Assembly (NCBI RefSeq): GCF_001976065.1
Contig: NZ_MNAH01000002.1
Location: forward strand, 297,781-361,780
Source: Pseudomonas putida
Lineage (GTDB): Bacteria > Pseudomonadota > Gammaproteobacteria > Pseudomonadales > Pseudomonadaceae
Direction of reading: 5' to 3'
DNA: 64,000 bases
Shown: one piece after another, positions 9,034 to 17,042 of the stretch
How positions within the stretch are numbered: the stretch's first letter is position 1
How the letters are laid out: the number at the start of each line of letters is the position of its first letter
The notes under the pieces: generated by a model
Seen by the model: the letters and a program-made list of their open reading frames with translations, nothing else
Database searches by the model: none
What the model was told of the DNA's origin: nothing
Translations under genes and position numbers: made by a program

Positions 9034-10536
9034 TTAAAGCCAGAAACTAACCGCGTACCAACCCAGAGTCCCCATCACCACCGTATACGGCAATGCCATC
9101 CACACCATCCGCCCATACGACAGGCGAATCAGCGGTGCAATCGACGATGTCAGCAGGAACAGGAACGCCGCCTGGCCATTGGGCGTCGCTACGCTGGGCA
9201 AGTTGGTGCCAGTGTTGATCGCAATCGCCAGGGTCTCGAAATGCTCGCGACTCATGTGTCCGGAGACGAAGGCCTGTTTCACTTCGGTGATGTAGATGGT
9301 CGCTACGAACACGTTGTCGCTGATGGCCGAAAGAAGGCCGTTGGCGATGTACAGCATGCCCGGTTGTTGATCGGCGGGCAGGGCCAGTACCCAATGGATC
9401 AGCGGTGTGAACAACTGTTGATCGTGGATCACTGCCACCACGGCGAAGAACACCACCAGCAGCGCCGTGAACGGCATGGCGTCCTTGAATGCAGTGCCCA
9501 GGCGGTGCTCGTCGGTAATGCCGGTGAACGCGGTGATCAGCACGATCACCATCAGCCCGATCAGGCCCACTTCCGCCACGTGAAAGGCCAGCCCGGCAAT
9601 CAGGATCAGGGCGGCCACGCCTTGCACGAGCAACGCTGCGCGCTGGCGCGCGGTGCGCTCGGCATTGTCCTGGGCGGCGTAACTGGCCAGCACGGTGCGT
9701 ACGTTGTCCGGCAGCAATGTACCGTAGCCAAACCAGCGCAGTTTTTCCAACAGGACGCAGGTGACCAGGCCCGCGACCAGCACCGGCAAGGAAACGGGCG
9801 CGACTTTCTGGAAGAATTCGGCGAAGTGCCAGCCCATCTCATGGCCAATCAACAGGTTCTGCGGCTCGCCCACCAGGGTGCACACGCCACCCAGCGCCGT
9901 GCCCACGGCACCGTGCATCAACAGGCTGCGCAAAAACGCGCGGAACTGCTCAAGGTCAGCGTGGTGCAGGGTAGGCAGGTGTTGGTCATCGCTGTATTCG
10001 CTGTCCTGGCGCGGATCGCTACCCGAAGCGACGCGGTGGTACACCGAGTAAAAGCCGACGGCGGCACTGATGATCACCGCGGTCACGGTCAGGGCATCGA
10101 GAAACGCCGAGAGGAACGCCGACAAAAAGCAGAACATCAGCGCCAGCAGGGCCTTGCTGCGCACACCGAGCAGCAGGCGCGAGAACAGGAACAGCAACAG
10201 GTCTTTCATGAAATAGATACCCGCCACCATGAACATCAGCAGCAGGATCACCGGGAAGTTGTGCAGCAACTCGTCATAGAGCGCCTTGGGTGTGGTCATT
10301 TCGAGCAGCAACGCTTCGACCAGCAGCAAGCCGCCGGGCATCAGCGGATAACACTTGAGGGCCATGGCCAGGGTGAAAATGAACTCCAGCACCAGCAACC
10401 AGCCCGCCACCACCGGCCCTGCGGTCCATAACACCAGGGCGTTGAGAATCAGGAAACCGACAATGCAGGCCTTGTACCAGCGCGGTGAGTTGCCGAGAAA
10501 ATTGTGCGCGAACGCCTGGACCATCGAGCCGGACAT
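9034..10536 (-). CDS. nhaB: Na+/H+ antiporter NhaB
   Basis: A 500-residue inner-membrane antiporter with at least nine evident hydrophobic segments. Length and the opening ([15 protein letters not shown], then [20 protein letters not shown]) match NhaB closely. The conserved core includes [23 protein letters not shown] and, near the C-terminus, [20 protein letters not shown] and [20 protein letters not shown], the ion-transporter superfamily repeats. It exchanges cytoplasmic sodium for protons in pH and salt homeostasis. AAGGAGTAGCCG precedes the ATG. It is monocistronic. Confidence 0.95.
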   Translation of the reverse strand: MSGSMVQAFAHNFLGNSPRWYKACIVGFLILNALVLWTAGPVVAGWLLVLEFIFTLAMALKCYPLMPGGLLLVEALLLEMTTPKALYDELLHNFPVILLLMFMVAGIYFMKDLLLFLFSRLLLGVRSKALLALMFCFLSAFLSAFLDALTVTAVIISAAVGFYSVYHRVASGSDPRQDSEYSDDQHLPTLHHADLEQFRAFLRSLLMHGAVGTALGGVCTLVGEPQNLLIGHEMGWHFAEFFQKVAPVSLPVLVAGLVTCVLLEKLRWFGYGTLLPDNVRTVLASYAAQDNAERTARQRAALLVQGVAALILIAGLAFHVAEVGLIGLMVIVLITAFTGITDEHRLGTAFKDAMPFTALLVVFFAVVAVIHDQQLFTPLIHWVLALPADQQPGMLYIANGLLSAISDNVFVATIYITEVKQAFVSGHMSREHFETLAIAINTGTNLPSVATPNGQAAFLFLLTSSIAPLIRLSYGRMVWMALPYTVVMGTLGWYAVSFWL

Positions 10537-10614
10537 CGGCTACTCCTTGTATTAAGAAGCGCGCAACTTGCCGTAAGCCGCAAAGAAGATCAAGCGTAGG
10601 AGAAGACCATCGAA

Positions 10615-11904
10615 TTACACCCGGTAGCGTGCGACGATCGCCCGGTAATTGCCGTCCAGCGAATAGCCACCTACAAGGACGTTACCATCGTCCTGCACGG
10701 CGACTGACGTGGCCGTGTCGAGGCTGCGGCCCAGGCGGGTGCGCACCCATCCGCTGGCGTTACCAAAATCGCCATCAAGTTGCCCGTCTGGCAGGTATCG
10801 ACCCAATATAAAGTCGGCTTCGACGCCGCCAATGGTGGCGCCGACGGTCATTACGCTGCCGTCCGGTTGTACTTGGGCGGCGGTCCATTGGCAGCCGCTG
10901 TGGCCGATTTCCAGCAATTGCGCCTGTCCGCCATTGCAGTGATGGTCCGGGCGACCATTAAGGTGCAGTTTCAGGGCCAGACAGCGCATGGGGTCGCGAC
11001 TGCTGCCAACACAGAGTATGTCGCCATTGTCCTGCTGGACGATCTGACTGACCTGGGCACCGTGGCCGTTCGCCGAGAAGCTCATGAAGCCATCCAGGGC
11101 AAAGCTGTTGTCGAGGCTGCCATCGGCGTGATACCTGGCCACCAGGCCTTCTTGCGGGAAATTGATCGATCCACCCACCAGGATGCGACCGTCGTGTTGC
11201 ATTGTCACGTTGCTGAGCCAGGTATTCATCAGCAGGTGCCTGACCATCACGAAGCCACGGCCATTGAAGGCGCTGTCCAATGAGCCATCGTTATTCAGCC
11301 GTATCAGCATGGCGGCATGATCGGCCAGCTCGAAGTGATGGTTGGCCACCAGCAGTATTCGACCGTCCTCCTGCACGTCGACACTGCAAGCCTCAGCGCC
11401 CGGTACGCCCGGGGGCAGCCAGACATCACGCATGCCCCGGGACAAATTACCTGGCAGACGCACCACACAGCGGCCATTGTCGCCAAAACGCTGGACCGGT
11501 TGGCCTTGCGGGTCAAACAGCGCCAGGGCGGGGAGCGTGCGGTGTTCGCTTTCATATTGCAGGCCGGCGATCAGGATGTTGCCGTCGGCCAGCACCCGCA
11601 CCTTGCCGCCCATTGCCTCAAAGCCCTGTTCGAATTGCCCGATGACGCTGCCCTGCTTGCCAAAGGCCAGATCCGCCGAGCCGTCCTTCAGCAAACGCGC
11701 CAGGCCAAAGCGGCTGCCGCCAGGCATGGTGACCTTTGCCGCCACCAGCAGTCGCCCCTGCGAATCGATCGCGATGTCGTTGGCCAGGCTTGAACTGCTG
11801 CCGAAGAAATACACCTGGGTGGTGCCTTTGGCAGCGAAGGTAGGGTCAAGCTTTCCTGCATCAGGGACTGTTGCGGGGAAAGCCAAAGCGGACTGGATTG
11901 ACAT
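10615..11904 (-). CDS. Delta-60 repeat beta-propeller protein
   Basis: A 429-residue protein made of about seven repeats of 50-60 residues. Each carries the delta-60 pattern: a DGRILV-like strand (SQGRLLVAAKV, ADGNILIAGLQ, EDGRILLVANH, HDGRILVGGSI, DNGDILCVGSS, DDGNVLVGGYS) followed by a R(Y/L)..DGSLD.(S/A)F motif. This predicts a beta-propeller. No clear signal peptide is visible, although the N-terminus is mildly hydrophobic, so location is uncertain. AAGGAG lies before the ATG. Function unknown. A 15-nt palindrome lies about 117 nt upstream. Confidence 0.8.
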   Translation of the reverse strand: MSIQSALAFPATVPDAGKLDPTFAAKGTTQVYFFGSSSSLANDIAIDSQGRLLVAAKVTMPGGSRFGLARLLKDGSADLAFGKQGSVIGQFEQGFEAMGGKVRVLADGNILIAGLQYESEHRTLPALALFDPQGQPVQRFGDNGRCVVRLPGNLSRGMRDVWLPPGVPGAEACSVDVQEDGRILLVANHHFELADHAAMLIRLNNDGSLDSAFNGRGFVMVRHLLMNTWLSNVTMQHDGRILVGGSINFPQEGLVARYHADGSLDNSFALDGFMSFSANGHGAQVSQIVQQDNGDILCVGSSRDPMRCLALKLHLNGRPDHHCNGGQAQLLEIGHSGCQWTAAQVQPDGSVMTVGATIGGVEADFILGRYLPDGQLDGDFGNASGWVRTRLGRSLDTATSVAVQDDGNVLVGGYSLDGNYRAIVARYRV

Positions 11905-12020
11905 GCACGCATCTCCTTGCGAGTCGTCCTGATCCAGAAGTTGGGGTGGCGACTATCAAGAGATTATTCAATCCCTGAATGATTAAATGCACAACTGTCA
12001 GAAGTTACAGGTGGAGGGTC

Positions 12021-12035
12021 GTTGTGTGCCACAAC
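12021..12035. promoter_or_regulatory. Palindrome GTTGTG-TGC-CACAAC
   Basis: A perfect 6-bp inverted repeat with a 3-nt centre lies in the 282-nt gap upstream of the delta-60 repeat gene. The size and symmetry suit a dimeric repressor site. Nothing identifies the protein, and chance is possible. Confidence 0.3.
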
Positions 12036-12155
12036 AGTGTCTTTTCGAACCAAAGACTAGCCAGCAAAGAATCCAGGAAGCGTCGAAGTTCATGTAAGGA
12101 GCCGTCTTAAGTGTACCTGGCATGCAAAACACGCAACTTAGGACAAGGGCAGGGC

Positions 12156-12179
12156 GCGGATTACCCCGGAGTAATCCGC
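12156..12179 (-). terminator. Hairpin after the 88-residue gene
   Basis: GCGGATTAC and GTAATCCGC form a perfect 9-bp stem with a 6-nt loop, 7 nt past the minus-strand stop at 12187. No clear T-tract follows, so it may stabilise the 3' end rather than terminate. Confidence 0.4.
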
Positions 12180-12186
12180 AACACAA

Positions 12187-12453
12187 TTACTGTGGCATCG
12201 ACCACGATTGCAGTGTGTAGCCTTCTTCGCTCAGTTCGGCGCGGGCTTGTTCCAGCAGGCTTTCAAGCTGCGCTGGATCGCTGTAGGCGCTGCTCGGGAT
12301 CTGCTTGCGTCCAATGTTGTTACTGGTGCGATCGATAACGGTCAGTGTCAGTTCGCCATTCCCGTCCTGCGGGGCCCAGGCTACGCATTTGAATGGTTGA
12401 AATGCACGGTCGGCAATCAGAAGAGCTTCGTTGACACGGAGCGGGGCGTTCAT
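12187..12453 (-). CDS. Conserved small protein, unknown function
   Basis: An 88-residue protein starting MNAPLRVNEALLIADRAFQPF. It has a predicted alpha/beta composition with FKCVAWAPQDGNGELTLTVIDR as paired strands and a C-terminal helix PAQLESLLEQARAELSEEGYTLQSW. There is no signal peptide or membrane segment, so it is likely cytoplasmic. A longer in-frame start exists nine codons upstream; I prefer the start whose N-terminus is compact and preceded by AGAGACGACCT. No family name is recognised. It is divergent from the sigma-54 regulator, with about 340 nt between. Confidence 0.7.
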   Translation of the reverse strand: MNAPLRVNEALLIADRAFQPFKCVAWAPQDGNGELTLTVIDRTSNNIGRKQIPSSAYSDPAQLESLLEQARAELSEEGYTLQSWSMPQ

Positions 12454-12795
12454 AGGTCGTCTCTCTATAGGCCCAATCAAGTCAGTGGCCGTCGGTTGGG
12501 CTTACCGTTCGGCTGGTACTTGTACTGATGCCCGCAACCGGGGTTCGGGTCACACTCAATCAAAAGAAATTTCAACTTTCTTTTATATCCGCGTCAATCG
12601 GGGGTGCGTTGAAAGCTCAATGAAAGAAAAGAAACCTCAGGTCGCTGGAAAAACCTGTTTCTTATAACTCATTGCGCAGTACGCCTATAGTCAATCGGTA
12701 CAAGCGCCTGTCAAATTCTTGCTAATGTTACAGCCAGGTCCGCCAAATGACTGTTTTTAATAAAAAATCCTAAAATTTGGCGTCAAGGAAATCAC
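12454..12795. other. Intergenic region upstream of the enhancer-binding protein
   Basis: These 342 nt lie between divergent genes and hold no credible coding frame. The part from about 12550 is A+T-rich, including a homopurine GAAAGAAAAGAAACC stretch and TTTTTAATAAAAAATCC close to the regulator start. AAGGAAATCAC precedes that ATG. No sigma factor motif was convincing. Confidence 0.5.
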
Positions 12796-14121
12796 ATGAA
12801 CGAAGCGCCTGCGTCAAGACGTTTATTAGTGGTGGATCCCTGCGACGACTGCCATCGCCTGTTGCCGGGATTACGTTCCGTGGGTTGGGATGTTGACAGC
12901 TGCTCGCTGGACAATGCCGCCGATCGGAGCTGTGACGTGGGCCTGTTACGACTGCAGCCCTTTCACCTTGAACATCCGGATACGGTCAAGGAAGTGATCA
13001 GCCGCAGCGGTACCGAGTGGATCGCCGTGCTCAATCAGGATGTCCTGCGACTCCAGAACGTCGGGGACTTTGTCTGCGAGTGGTTTTTCGATTTTCATAC
13101 CTTGCCGTTTGATGTCTCCAGGGTCCAGGTCACGCTGGGCCGGGCCTTCGGCATGGCGCGCCTGCGCGGGCAGGGCACGGTTCACATCGACCAGCCCGAA
13201 CACGAGCTGCTGGGCGACAGCAAGCCTATACGCGAATTGCGCAAGCTTTTAAGCAAGCTGGCGCCCACCGAGTCGCCAGTGTTGATTCGTGGCGAAAGCG
13301 GCACAGGCAAGGAACTGGTAGCCCGCACGCTGCATCGGCAATCCTTGCGCCACAGCAAACCCTTTGTCGCGATCAATTGCGGGGCGATTCCCGAGCACCT
13401 GATCCAGTCCGAACTGTTCGGCCACGAGAAGGGGGCCTTTACAGGCGCCCATCAGCGCAAGATCGGGCGGATCGAAGCGGCCAACGGTGGCACACTGTTT
13501 CTCGACGAGATCGGTGATCTGCCCCTGGAGCTGCAGGCGAGCCTGTTGCGGTTTCTCCAGGAAAAACACATCGAGCGGGTGGGCGGCAGTCAGCCGATTC
13601 CGGTGGATGTGCGGGTGTTGGCGGCAACCCACGTGGATCTTGAAGCGGCGATCGAGAAGAAAAGCTTTCGCGAAGATCTGTATTACCGCCTGAACGTATT
13701 GCAGGTCGCGACTTCGCCCCTGCGAGAGCGCAATGGCGACCTGTCAATGCTGGCCAACCATTTTTCCCATTTCTACAGCCATGAAACCGGCCGCCGTCCG
13801 CGCAGTTTCAGTGAAGACGCCCTGATTGCCATGGGCAAACATGACTGGCCGGGCAATGTTCGTGAACTGGCCAACCGGGTCCGTCGCGGTCTGGTCCTGG
13901 CCGAAGGCAGGCAGATCGAAGCGCGCGACCTGGGGCTGATCAGCCATCATGCCATCGCCGCGCCGATGGGCACGCTGGAAGACTACAAGCACCGGGCAGA
14001 GCGTCAGGCCTTGTGTGATGTGCTTAACCGCCACAGCGACAACCTGAGCATTGCCGCCAAGGTGTTGGGCATCTCCAGGCCGACCTTCTACCGTTTGTTG
14101 CACAAGCATCAGATCCGCTAA
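12796..14121 (+). CDS. Sigma-54 enhancer-binding protein, VpsR/BrfA-like, probable fap activator
   Basis: A 441-residue regulator with three parts. Residues 1-130 form a non-canonical receiver-like domain without a clear phospho-acceptor Asp, as in VpsR-type proteins. The AAA+ domain (about 138-370) has Walker A GESGTGKE, the sigma-54 contact loop GAFTGA, Walker B GTLFLDEIGDLP and the R-finger region. The C-terminal Fis-type helix-turn-helix is NLSIAAKVLGISRPTFYRLL. The intact GAFTGA means it should activate RpoN. It converges on the 3' end of the fap operon, whose first gene has a sigma-54 promoter, so control of fap is a natural inference. I recall that a c-di-GMP-sensing protein of this type (BrfA) was reported to control fap in P. 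fluorescens; identity here is not proven. Confidence 0.85.
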   Translation: MNEAPASRRLLVVDPCDDCHRLLPGLRSVGWDVDSCSLDNAADRSCDVGLLRLQPFHLEHPDTVKEVISRSGTEWIAVLNQDVLRLQNVGDFVCEWFFDFHTLPFDVSRVQVTLGRAFGMARLRGQGTVHIDQPEHELLGDSKPIRELRKLLSKLAPTESPVLIRGESGTGKELVARTLHRQSLRHSKPFVAINCGAIPEHLIQSELFGHEKGAFTGAHQRKIGRIEAANGGTLFLDEIGDLPLELQASLLRFLQEKHIERVGGSQPIPVDVRVLAATHVDLEAAIEKKSFREDLYYRLNVLQVATSPLRERNGDLSMLANHFSHFYSHETGRRPRSFSEDALIAMGKHDWPGNVRELANRVRRGLVLAEGRQIEARDLGLISHHAIAAPMGTLEDYKHRAERQALCDVLNRHSDNLSIAAKVLGISRPTFYRLLHKHQIR

Positions 14122-14133
14122 CCGCCACATCAA

Positions 14134-14171
14134 CAAAGCCCCGTTGCGATGAAAGTCGCAACGGGGCTTTG
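14134..14171. terminator. Bidirectional terminator between the regulator and fapF
   Basis: A perfect 16-bp stem (CAAAGCCCCGTTGCGA with its complement) and a 6-nt loop lie between the convergent stops at 14121 and 14179. The outer end is only CAAAG/CTTTG, giving a short U-stretch in both directions. Confidence 0.75.
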
Positions 14172-14178
14172 TCGTGGA

Positions 14179-15459
14179 TCAGAAGTAGTACGGGAATTTC
14201 AGGCTGAAGGAGAAGTCCGGCGAGTCGTCGGTCAGGCCGATGGCCAGGTTGGGCACGATTGTCAGGTTGTCGGAGGCTGCCAGGGTCATGCCGATGTTGA
14301 AGTTGGCCGAGTTGTAGTCGCTGTTGGAAATCGATTGCCATTCGCCGCCGTCCGGCTTGATCTTGCTCTTGCGGGCGAACTGGTCGGTGAAGGAGAACGA
14401 CATACTCATCTTCTCGTTCAAGGCGAACGCAATACCGGCGCCGACCTGCCAGGAATTGCCCAGTTTCACGTCCCCGGGCACCTTGGTGTTGACCGTAGGG
14501 CTGATGTCGCTGAAAGAGTCCTCCATGTTGTAGGTGTAGGCCAGGCTGCCGAACAGCACGGCCGGGTCGAAGGTCTTGACCAGCGAGATACCCGGGGTGA
14601 TCGCCCAGACGCCGTTGCCGGTCGGCAAGTCCTCGGGGACCGCGAGGTTGTCGTTGCCCGGAACCTCCACCAGCTTGATGCCGTAGGGATCATCCCCGGT
14701 CGGCGCCTTGAGGCGCAGGGTCACCACCGCGTCGGGCAGGTTGACCGATTCATCGAGGAACTTGTAGGCAACGCCAACGTTGATATCGCCGATGGTGGGG
14801 TCGCGGGTAACGGTTTCGTCTGAAACCCCATTGGCGGCGCCACCGGCGCCACCGGATGAATAGGTAGATTCGCGATAGACCACGGGGACGTTGATGTCGA
14901 ACTGCCAGCGTTGCGCCACGTTATAGCGGGCGGTCAGGTCGAGGGTCCAGTTATCCGCCTTGATGCGGTCGAGGTTGATGTTGCCGAGGAAAATCGAGTC
15001 CAGGGCGAGGAAGCCGTTGAGCGTCAACGCACGGGTATCGTAGTGGGTGTAGGTCAGGCCGGTTTCCACGCTGAACTTGCCGCCACCGAAGAAGCCGCTG
15101 GCTTCGTCGTACAGGTTGGATACGCTCTGTGCCGGTTCCGAGTCGTCCTTGAGCGACTGCCCGTAGGAACTGCCCGTGGTGCCAGGTGCGCCGGCAGCTA
15201 CCGTCTGGCCACCTTTGGGCGTTTCGGCGGGAGATTTGGTCAAGCGTTTGGGAGCGGGTGTCGCCGGTGCCTCTTCGACTTGTCGAACGCGCTGCTCGAG
15301 GACCATCAGCGCGTTCTGTTGTGCTTCGTAACGCTGTTTCAGCTCCATGAGTTCTTGTTTTAGTGCTTCGACCTGGGGGTCCGGTGCTGCGTAAAGCAAT
15401 GAAGCCGGGGCCAGGCTACTCAAACAGACGATAGCTCTGATCGTTAACATTCGATGCAT
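14179..15459 (-). CDS. fapF: FapF, outer-membrane amyloid secretion channel
   Basis: A 426-residue protein with a signal peptide (ending LLYAA) and an N-terminal periplasmic coiled coil ([20 protein letters not shown] and on to about residue 65). A Pro/Ala/Thr-rich linker follows, then a beta-barrel from about residue 120 to the C-terminal [11 protein letters not shown], ending in aromatic Phe as outer-membrane proteins do. This domain order is that of FapF, the trimeric channel exporting Fap subunits, where the coiled coil forms the periplasmic part. It is the last gene of fapABCDEF, 46 nt after fapE. The barrel alone could be read as a generic transporter, but context settles the call. Confidence 0.93.
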   Translation of the reverse strand: MHRMLTIRAIVCLSSLAPASLLYAAPDPQVEALKQELMELKQRYEAQQNALMVLEQRVRQVEEAPATPAPKRLTKSPAETPKGGQTVAAGAPGTTGSSYGQSLKDDSEPAQSVSNLYDEASGFFGGGKFSVETGLTYTHYDTRALTLNGFLALDSIFLGNINLDRIKADNWTLDLTARYNVAQRWQFDINVPVVYRESTYSSGGAGGAANGVSDETVTRDPTIGDINVGVAYKFLDESVNLPDAVVTLRLKAPTGDDPYGIKLVEVPGNDNLAVPEDLPTGNGVWAITPGISLVKTFDPAVLFGSLAYTYNMEDSFSDISPTVNTKVPGDVKLGNSWQVGAGIAFALNEKMSMSFSFTDQFARKSKIKPDGGEWQSISNSDYNSANFNIGMTLAASDNLTIVPNLAIGLTDDSPDFSFSLKFPYYF

Positions 15460-15505
15460 GGGTTAGCCGTCCCTTCTGACTACATTTGATGAGACTCAGC
15501 GTAGA

Positions 15506-16252
15506 TCAGAATCCTTGAGTGCGAAGACCTTTGAGTTGGTCGAGGTTGCCGTTCAGGGAGCCAGCGGTCGCCGCGTTGTCACGCAGCACGATATTCAAGG
15601 ACGTGAGGTTCCTGACCTGGTTGCTGCTGCCGAGCAACGTCGTGTTCTGCATCAGGCCCCCCTGGGCCAGGCGCTGCACGGTACTGCCCTGGTTGTTGCT
15701 GGCCAGGATGTTGAGTTGCACCCCCGTACCGCTCGAGGAAACGCTGAGCGAGCCCGCGCCATTGGCACCGACCAGCGTCGAGCCCGCGGCCAGGGCCTGG
15801 CCTTGCGGTTGCGAGGCTGGCGCCTGGTTGGCCTTGGAGACGTTGATGTCCACATTGTTGTAGGCACTGTTGTTGTCGCCGGCAGCCCGCACGACCTGGG
15901 TGACGCCTTCGGTGCTGTTGAGGCCGGCGCCACCGGTGACACTGCCGGTGCCGGCGCTTTGACTATGGGCCGAGCCATAGCCTTTTTCGTCGATCATCGT
16001 CACGTAGAACTGTGGCTTGATGGTCGATTGCTGAATTTGCATCGAGGACGTCGCGCCGATCACTTCACCATTGGCATTTTGCCAGGTGCTGGTCATGGCA
16101 ATGCCAAAACTGATGATCCGCCCCGGCATCACATAACGACCGCGCAGGCTGGCCAGTTCATGGTCGTTCAGTTCGATGGGTTTCAATAGTTCCGCATGGG
16201 TCGGCAGGCTGGCGGCCAGGCAAACCACGGCCAGCCAGATTGGAGTCTTCAT
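15506..16252 (-). CDS. fapE: FapE, extracellular fap component
   Basis: A 248-residue exported protein: the signal peptide ends LPTHA, followed by LLKPIELNDHELASLRGRYVMPGRIISFG. The rest is low-complexity Asn/Ser/Gly/Gln with an amyloid-like C-terminal part (STVQRLAQGGLMQNTTLLGS, then NLTSLNIVLRDN). FapE is a minor component found in Fap fibrils; its exact role is not established. GGGAGTATCCA precedes the ATG. It lies 48 nt after fapD and 46 nt before fapF in the operon. Confidence 0.9.
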   Translation of the reverse strand: MKTPIWLAVVCLAASLPTHAELLKPIELNDHELASLRGRYVMPGRIISFGIAMTSTWQNANGEVIGATSSMQIQQSTIKPQFYVTMIDEKGYGSAHSQSAGTGSVTGGAGLNSTEGVTQVVRAAGDNNSAYNNVDINVSKANQAPASQPQGQALAAGSTLVGANGAGSLSVSSSGTGVQLNILASNNQGSTVQRLAQGGLMQNTTLLGSSNQVRNLTSLNIVLRDNAATAGSLNGNLDQLKGLRTQGF

Positions 16253-16300
16253 TGGATACTCCCGGAGCTTCGTGCTCGTTATTTTTTATAAAAAGCGTTA

Positions 16301-16981
16301 TTAGAAGAAGTCGCTCTGGATAAATCCGAAATCCATCAAATCTGCGTCCTGCACCGGGCTGAAGGCGTTGACGCGGTTCTTGGCGGACAGTGGCAGTGGC
16401 GGGTCGAGCAATGCATTGGTCTTGTCGTAGCCTTGGCCGATGACGGCAAAGATGATGCCGTTCCAGCCTTTGACAAAGTCATCGACCTTGTAGCGTTTGT
16501 GCCCCAGGACCGGGTCTCCGATGTATACCCAGCCGTTCTGGACCCTTTGCATGACCACAAAATGCTTGTAGCCACGGATGTCCAGGAGCACCACCACCGG
16601 GATCTTGATATCGCTCAGGGTTTCCGTCGCTACCCGGTAGCCTCGGGCGCGCATGCCGATACTTTCCACGTAGCGCTTCATGTCGAGCATGGAGAAGCCC
16701 TGGACGCGGACCAGATCCTGGTCGGAGTGTGACAGCATGCCTTCGATGATCTGTTCTTCGTCTACGTCCAGCCAATAGGCCTGGCGCAAGATGGTCGCCA
16801 GCGCTGCGGCGCCGCAACTGAAGTCGGTTTTCTGTTGCACCAGGTCGGCAAATTTGCGCTCGCGTACGCTCTGGATCGGCTTGTACACCAACCCTCCGCC
16901 CGGCAGGACGGACAGCGGCAGTTGTGCCGCCTCGATCACACTGGCCACGCAAAGCAAAAATGCCAAGGCGATAATGCGCAT
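16301..16981 (-). CDS. fapD: FapD, C39-like cysteine peptidase
   Basis: A 226-residue protein: signal peptide MRIIALAFLLCVASVIEA, then a C39 peptidase domain with the catalytic triad visible as Cys56 (DFSCGAAALATIL), His140 (GYKHFVVM) and Asp156 (YIGDPVLGHKRY). FapD acts in the periplasm and is needed for Fap export, probably by processing a component. I chose this start because the signal peptide follows at once and AAGGCG precedes it; the frame is open 50 codons further upstream through the terminator, which cannot be coding. An intrinsic terminator lies between fapC and this gene. Confidence 0.93.
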   Translation of the reverse strand: MRIIALAFLLCVASVIEAAQLPLSVLPGGGLVYKPIQSVRERKFADLVQQKTDFSCGAAALATILRQAYWLDVDEEQIIEGMLSHSDQDLVRVQGFSMLDMKRYVESIGMRARGYRVATETLSDIKIPVVVLLDIRGYKHFVVMQRVQNGWVYIGDPVLGHKRYKVDDFVKGWNGIIFAVIGQGYDKTNALLDPPLPLSAKNRVNAFSPVQDADLMDFGFIQSDFF

Positions 16982-17006
16982 GGTGGGACGCCTTCTGGTC
17001 GGGTTG

Positions 17007-17030
17007 AAAAAGGCCCCCGGAAGGGGGCCT
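17007..17030 (-). terminator. Intrinsic terminator between fapC and fapD
   Basis: On the minus strand AGGCCCCC-TTCC-GGGGGCCT is followed by TTTT, a textbook rho-independent terminator with a very stable 8-bp stem. It begins 13 nt after the fapC stop and 26 nt before the fapD start. It should end most transcripts after the major amyloid subunit and let a fraction through to fapDEF. Confidence 0.85.
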
Positions 17031-17042
17031 CCACAGACAGCA

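Noticed and set aside
9241..10431. Long plus-strand open frame opposite nhaB
   Set aside because: It is the antisense shadow of a high-G+C membrane protein gene; the translation is Gln/His-rich with no fold or ribosome binding site.
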